The translations under genes and the position numbers were made by a program. The notes below the pieces were generated by a model, which worked only from the letters and a program-made list of their open reading frames with translations, ran no database searches and was not told where the DNA came from. Shown here in pieces: positions 62,219 to 64,000 of a stretch of DNA of 64,000 nt (its first letter is position 1; every line of letters starts with the position of its first letter). Source of the stretch: Fonticella tunisiensis (GTDB taxonomy: Bacteria > Bacillota > Clostridia > Clostridiales > Caloramatoraceae); NCBI RefSeq assembly GCF_004364155.1, contig NZ_SOAZ01000001.1:1-64000 (forward strand), given 5' to 3'.

Positions 62219-62506
62219 ATGATTAAAAAATATGTTTATATTATAATTTTTGCTGCAATGTTGATATTGTTACTGTTGTATATGGAAAATAAATATCACG
62301 TTCTGTATAACAATGCCTGTGGCATGGGTATACAGGGCTTGAAGGTAATAGGGATGATAGCTGTAATAACTATGATGACGTTAATAATATTTAGCCGCGG
62401 CAAGAACAAAACTAAAGAAACTTATTGCATTAAATGCCTTTCGAAATTACAGAAGAACTGGAAGATATGTCCTAATTGCGGCTGGGAAAGAATAGGTGAT
62501 AATTAA
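62219..62506 (+). CDS. Two-helix membrane protein with zinc ribbon
   Basis: A 95-aa protein with two membrane segments (YVYIIIFAAMLILLLLYMEN and VIGMIAVITMMTLIIF) and a C-terminal four-Cys ribbon (CIKCLSKLQKNW, CPNCGWERIG). GGAGAG precedes the ATG. The next gene, one base after its stop region, encodes another zinc-ribbon protein, and a histidine kinase follows. No known function. Confidence 0.7.
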   Translation: MIKKYVYIIIFAAMLILLLLYMENKYHVLYNNACGMGIQGLKVIGMIAVITMMTLIIFSRGKNKTKETYCIKCLSKLQKNWKICPNCGWERIGDN

Positions 62507-62507
62507 C

Positions 62508-62756
62508 ATGATGCTCATAGTAATCTTAATAATTTGCATTATTATATATGCTATTTCCTCCAGAGAGGATTCAAAATATAATAACAGTTATGATATGGAT
62601 ATACTAAGATGTTTTAATTGTGGTGAAGAAATAGAAGAAAGCTACAATTATTGTCCAAATTGTAAAGTAAGGTTAAAAAAACAGTGTGAAGGCTGCGGCA
62701 AGATGATAAGTGTAAATTGGAGGCACTGCCCATACTGCGAGCATCCAAATTCTTAG
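62508..62756 (+). CDS. Membrane-anchored double zinc-ribbon protein
   Basis: An 82-aa protein with an N-terminal hydrophobic segment (MLIVILIICIIIYAIS) and two C-x2-C pairs repeated: CFNCGEEIEES, CPNCKVRLKKQ, CEGCGKMISVNW, CPYCEHPN. I chose ATG 62508 (AGGTGAT upstream). The frame also opens at a GTG 12 nt earlier, inside the previous gene. It sits 15 bp before a sensor kinase gene, so all three are one operon. Confidence 0.7.
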   Translation: MMLIVILIICIIIYAISSREDSKYNNSYDMDILRCFNCGEEIEESYNYCPNCKVRLKKQCEGCGKMISVNWRHCPYCEHPNS

Positions 62757-62771
62757 CAGGAAGGTGAAAAT

Positions 62772-64000
62772 ATGAACGCTAAATTGAGAGATAATTTATT
62801 AATTGCAGCAAGTATAATTGTAATTACCTTCTTGCATTATTTTACCCTCATGCCTAAAACAGGCCTTCATGATTTTTACAGAAGGTTATATTATATACCT
62901 ATAATATTCTCAGCTTTCAGGTTTAGATTAAAGGGAGGTATTGCTGCATCTATTGCAGTAGTAACTTTATATGCTCCTCACATGCTTATATATTTTGGGA
63001 AAATAGATATAGATATAATCAATCAGTTTTTAGAAATAGCAATGTTTATAATTATTGGCGGCATAACGGGTATGTTAGTTGAGTCTGAAGCAAGGGTTAG
63101 GAGGCTTTTGGAAGTTCAAATTACAAAGCTTACAAATCTTGAAAACTATACGGGAAATATCCTGGACAGCATTTTAAATGGAGTTATTGCTGTCGACAGA
63201 AGCCTTAAAATCACATCAATTAATAAAGAAGGTAAGAACATATTGAACCAGAAAAAGGAAATGACCGGAGAATATGTGTATAAATTTTTCGAGGATGGGG
63301 AGAAGTTAAAAAACATTTTGAATGACGCAATGCAGAGGAATAAAGGGATACAGGGTTATGAGGTGCATAGTCTAAAATGTGGAGACACAAGGGTAACTGT
63401 TAGACTTCATGCATATCCTTTGAAAAATATTTTAAACGCATTGGAGGGAATGGTACTGGTTATTGAGGATATAACCCATGTAAAGAGACTTGAAAACCAG
63501 GTAAGAAGGGCGGAAAAACTGTCTGCAATTGGTGAACTGGCATCTGGAATTGCCCATGAGATAAGAAATCCACTTGGAATAATTAAAACAATATCCCAAA
63601 CTATCAATAAGGATATTGAGGATGAAGAAATAAAAGAGGGACTGGAAATTATAGAGCATGAGATTGACAGAGCAAATAAGGTTATACAGGGGCTTTTGGA
63701 CTTTGCAAAGCCAAGCATTTTTAACAGTAAGATTCAAAGTATCCATAAGATAATAAGCGAAGTGTTAATTCTTATGAACAAGTATGCACAGCAGCATAGG
63801 GTGGAAATTATGTATGAAGTAGTTGAAGACAGCTTTATAAACGTTGACGCTGATAAGATAAAACAGGCATTTGTAAATATAATATTTAATGCAATTCAGG
63901 CAATGCCGGAAGGGGGAAATCTTAACATTCAACTTGAAAATGAGGACGGATTTTCAAAAATATCCTTCAGTGATGAGGGGGTTGGAATAGATGAAAATAT
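62772..64000 (+). CDS. Membrane sensor histidine kinase (NtrB-like), runs off the window
   Basis: At least 409 residues are encoded and the frame is open to the window end. Three to four membrane helices (residues 1-105, YRRLYYIPIIFSAFRFRLKG, FLEIAMFIIIGGITGMLV) precede a coiled linker, a PAS domain (about 130-235, LDSILNGVIAVDRSLKI), the dimerisation and phosphoacceptor helix ELASGIAHEIRNPLG, and an ATPase domain starting with the N-box AFVNIIFNAIQAMPEGG and G1 box DEGVGIDEN. This is the NtrB/AtoS-type layout that usually pairs with a sigma-54 response regulator, which may lie just outside. AAGGTG precedes ATG 62772. Confidence 0.92.
   Translation, partial: MNAKLRDNLLIAASIIVITFLHYFTLMPKTGLHDFYRRLYYIPIIFSAFRFRLKGGIAASIAVVTLYAPHMLIYFGKIDIDIINQFLEIAMFIIIGGITGMLVESEARVRRLLEVQITKLTNLENYTGNILDSILNGVIAVDRSLKITSINKEGKNILNQKKEMTGEYVYKFFEDGEKLKNILNDAMQRNKGIQGYEVHSLKCGDTRVTVRLHAYPLKNILNALEGMVLVIEDITHVKRLENQVRRAEKLSAIGELASGIAHEIRNPLGIIKTISQTINKDIEDEEIKEGLEIIEHEIDRANKVIQGLLDFAKPSIFNSKIQSIHKIISEVLILMNKYAQQHRVEIMYEVVEDSFINVDADKIKQAFVNIIFNAIQAMPEGGNLNIQLENEDGFSKISFSDEGVGIDEN

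Overview
The window looks like chromosome of a low-GC, Gram-positive, probably spore-forming anaerobe of the class Clostridia. This is an inference from the strongly A+T-rich sequence, purine-rich ribosome binding sites, and a gene set including a LevR-type PTS regulator, Old Yellow Enzyme reductases, AcnX, a preQ1-I-controlled queuosine operon, UvsE and FemX. I cannot name a species.

1-19.3 kb is a patchwork with heavy decay. It carries relics of IS110, IS982, IS3 and IS200/IS605 elements, a group II intron and a REP-associated (RAYT) transposase. Broken chromosomal genes lie among them: a SAM methyltransferase, a DUF2726 protein, a MATE pump, a DUF234 ATPase, galM and an MFS transporter. 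Apparently intact genes are a Dcm-type methylase with Vsr, an Old Yellow Enzyme, a LysM-deacetylase, UvsE, a GH113-like protein and a MerR plus thioredoxin-like pair. The minus-strand queCDE operon sits behind a preQ1-I riboswitch, but its queC is frameshifted.

19.3-36.2 kb is a largely intact metabolic region. It starts with a chemoreceptor, then a two-subunit AcnX dehydratase and an FMN/Fe-S/FAD ene-reductase, which may form a dehydrate-then-reduce module. Next is a sugar-acid cluster: a LevR-like sigma-54 activator, a sigma-54-type promoter, a galactitol-family PTS (IIA, IIB, IIC), a 2-hydroxyacid dehydrogenase, a split UxaA-type dehydratase, a galactonate dehydratase and a KDPG-type aldolase. 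No sugar-acid kinase is visible, so the PTS may supply the phosphate. The cluster is bracketed by two copies of a roughly 120-bp segment (3' end of the ene-reductase gene plus its terminator). The second copy is fused to an HPr-like gene whose active-site His is Asn.

36.2-44.8 kb holds an MntA antitoxin with a ruined HepT, a large membrane protein of unknown function, a Fur-type iron-siderophore ABC operon, and scraps of a DUF2397 (Wadjet-like) gene and an IS3 end. 44.8-51.5 kb holds an alanine-racemase-like gene overlapping femX, a broken DedA-PAP2 fusion, and an ECF sigma factor operon with two membrane proteins and a DedA protein. 51.8-54.6 kb pairs a ComFB protein with a PAS-GGDEF-EAL protein. 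55-64 kb has a class B PBP, small envelope proteins, a membrane spermidine-synthase-like protein, two zinc-ribbon membrane proteins and a sensor histidine kinase that runs off the end.
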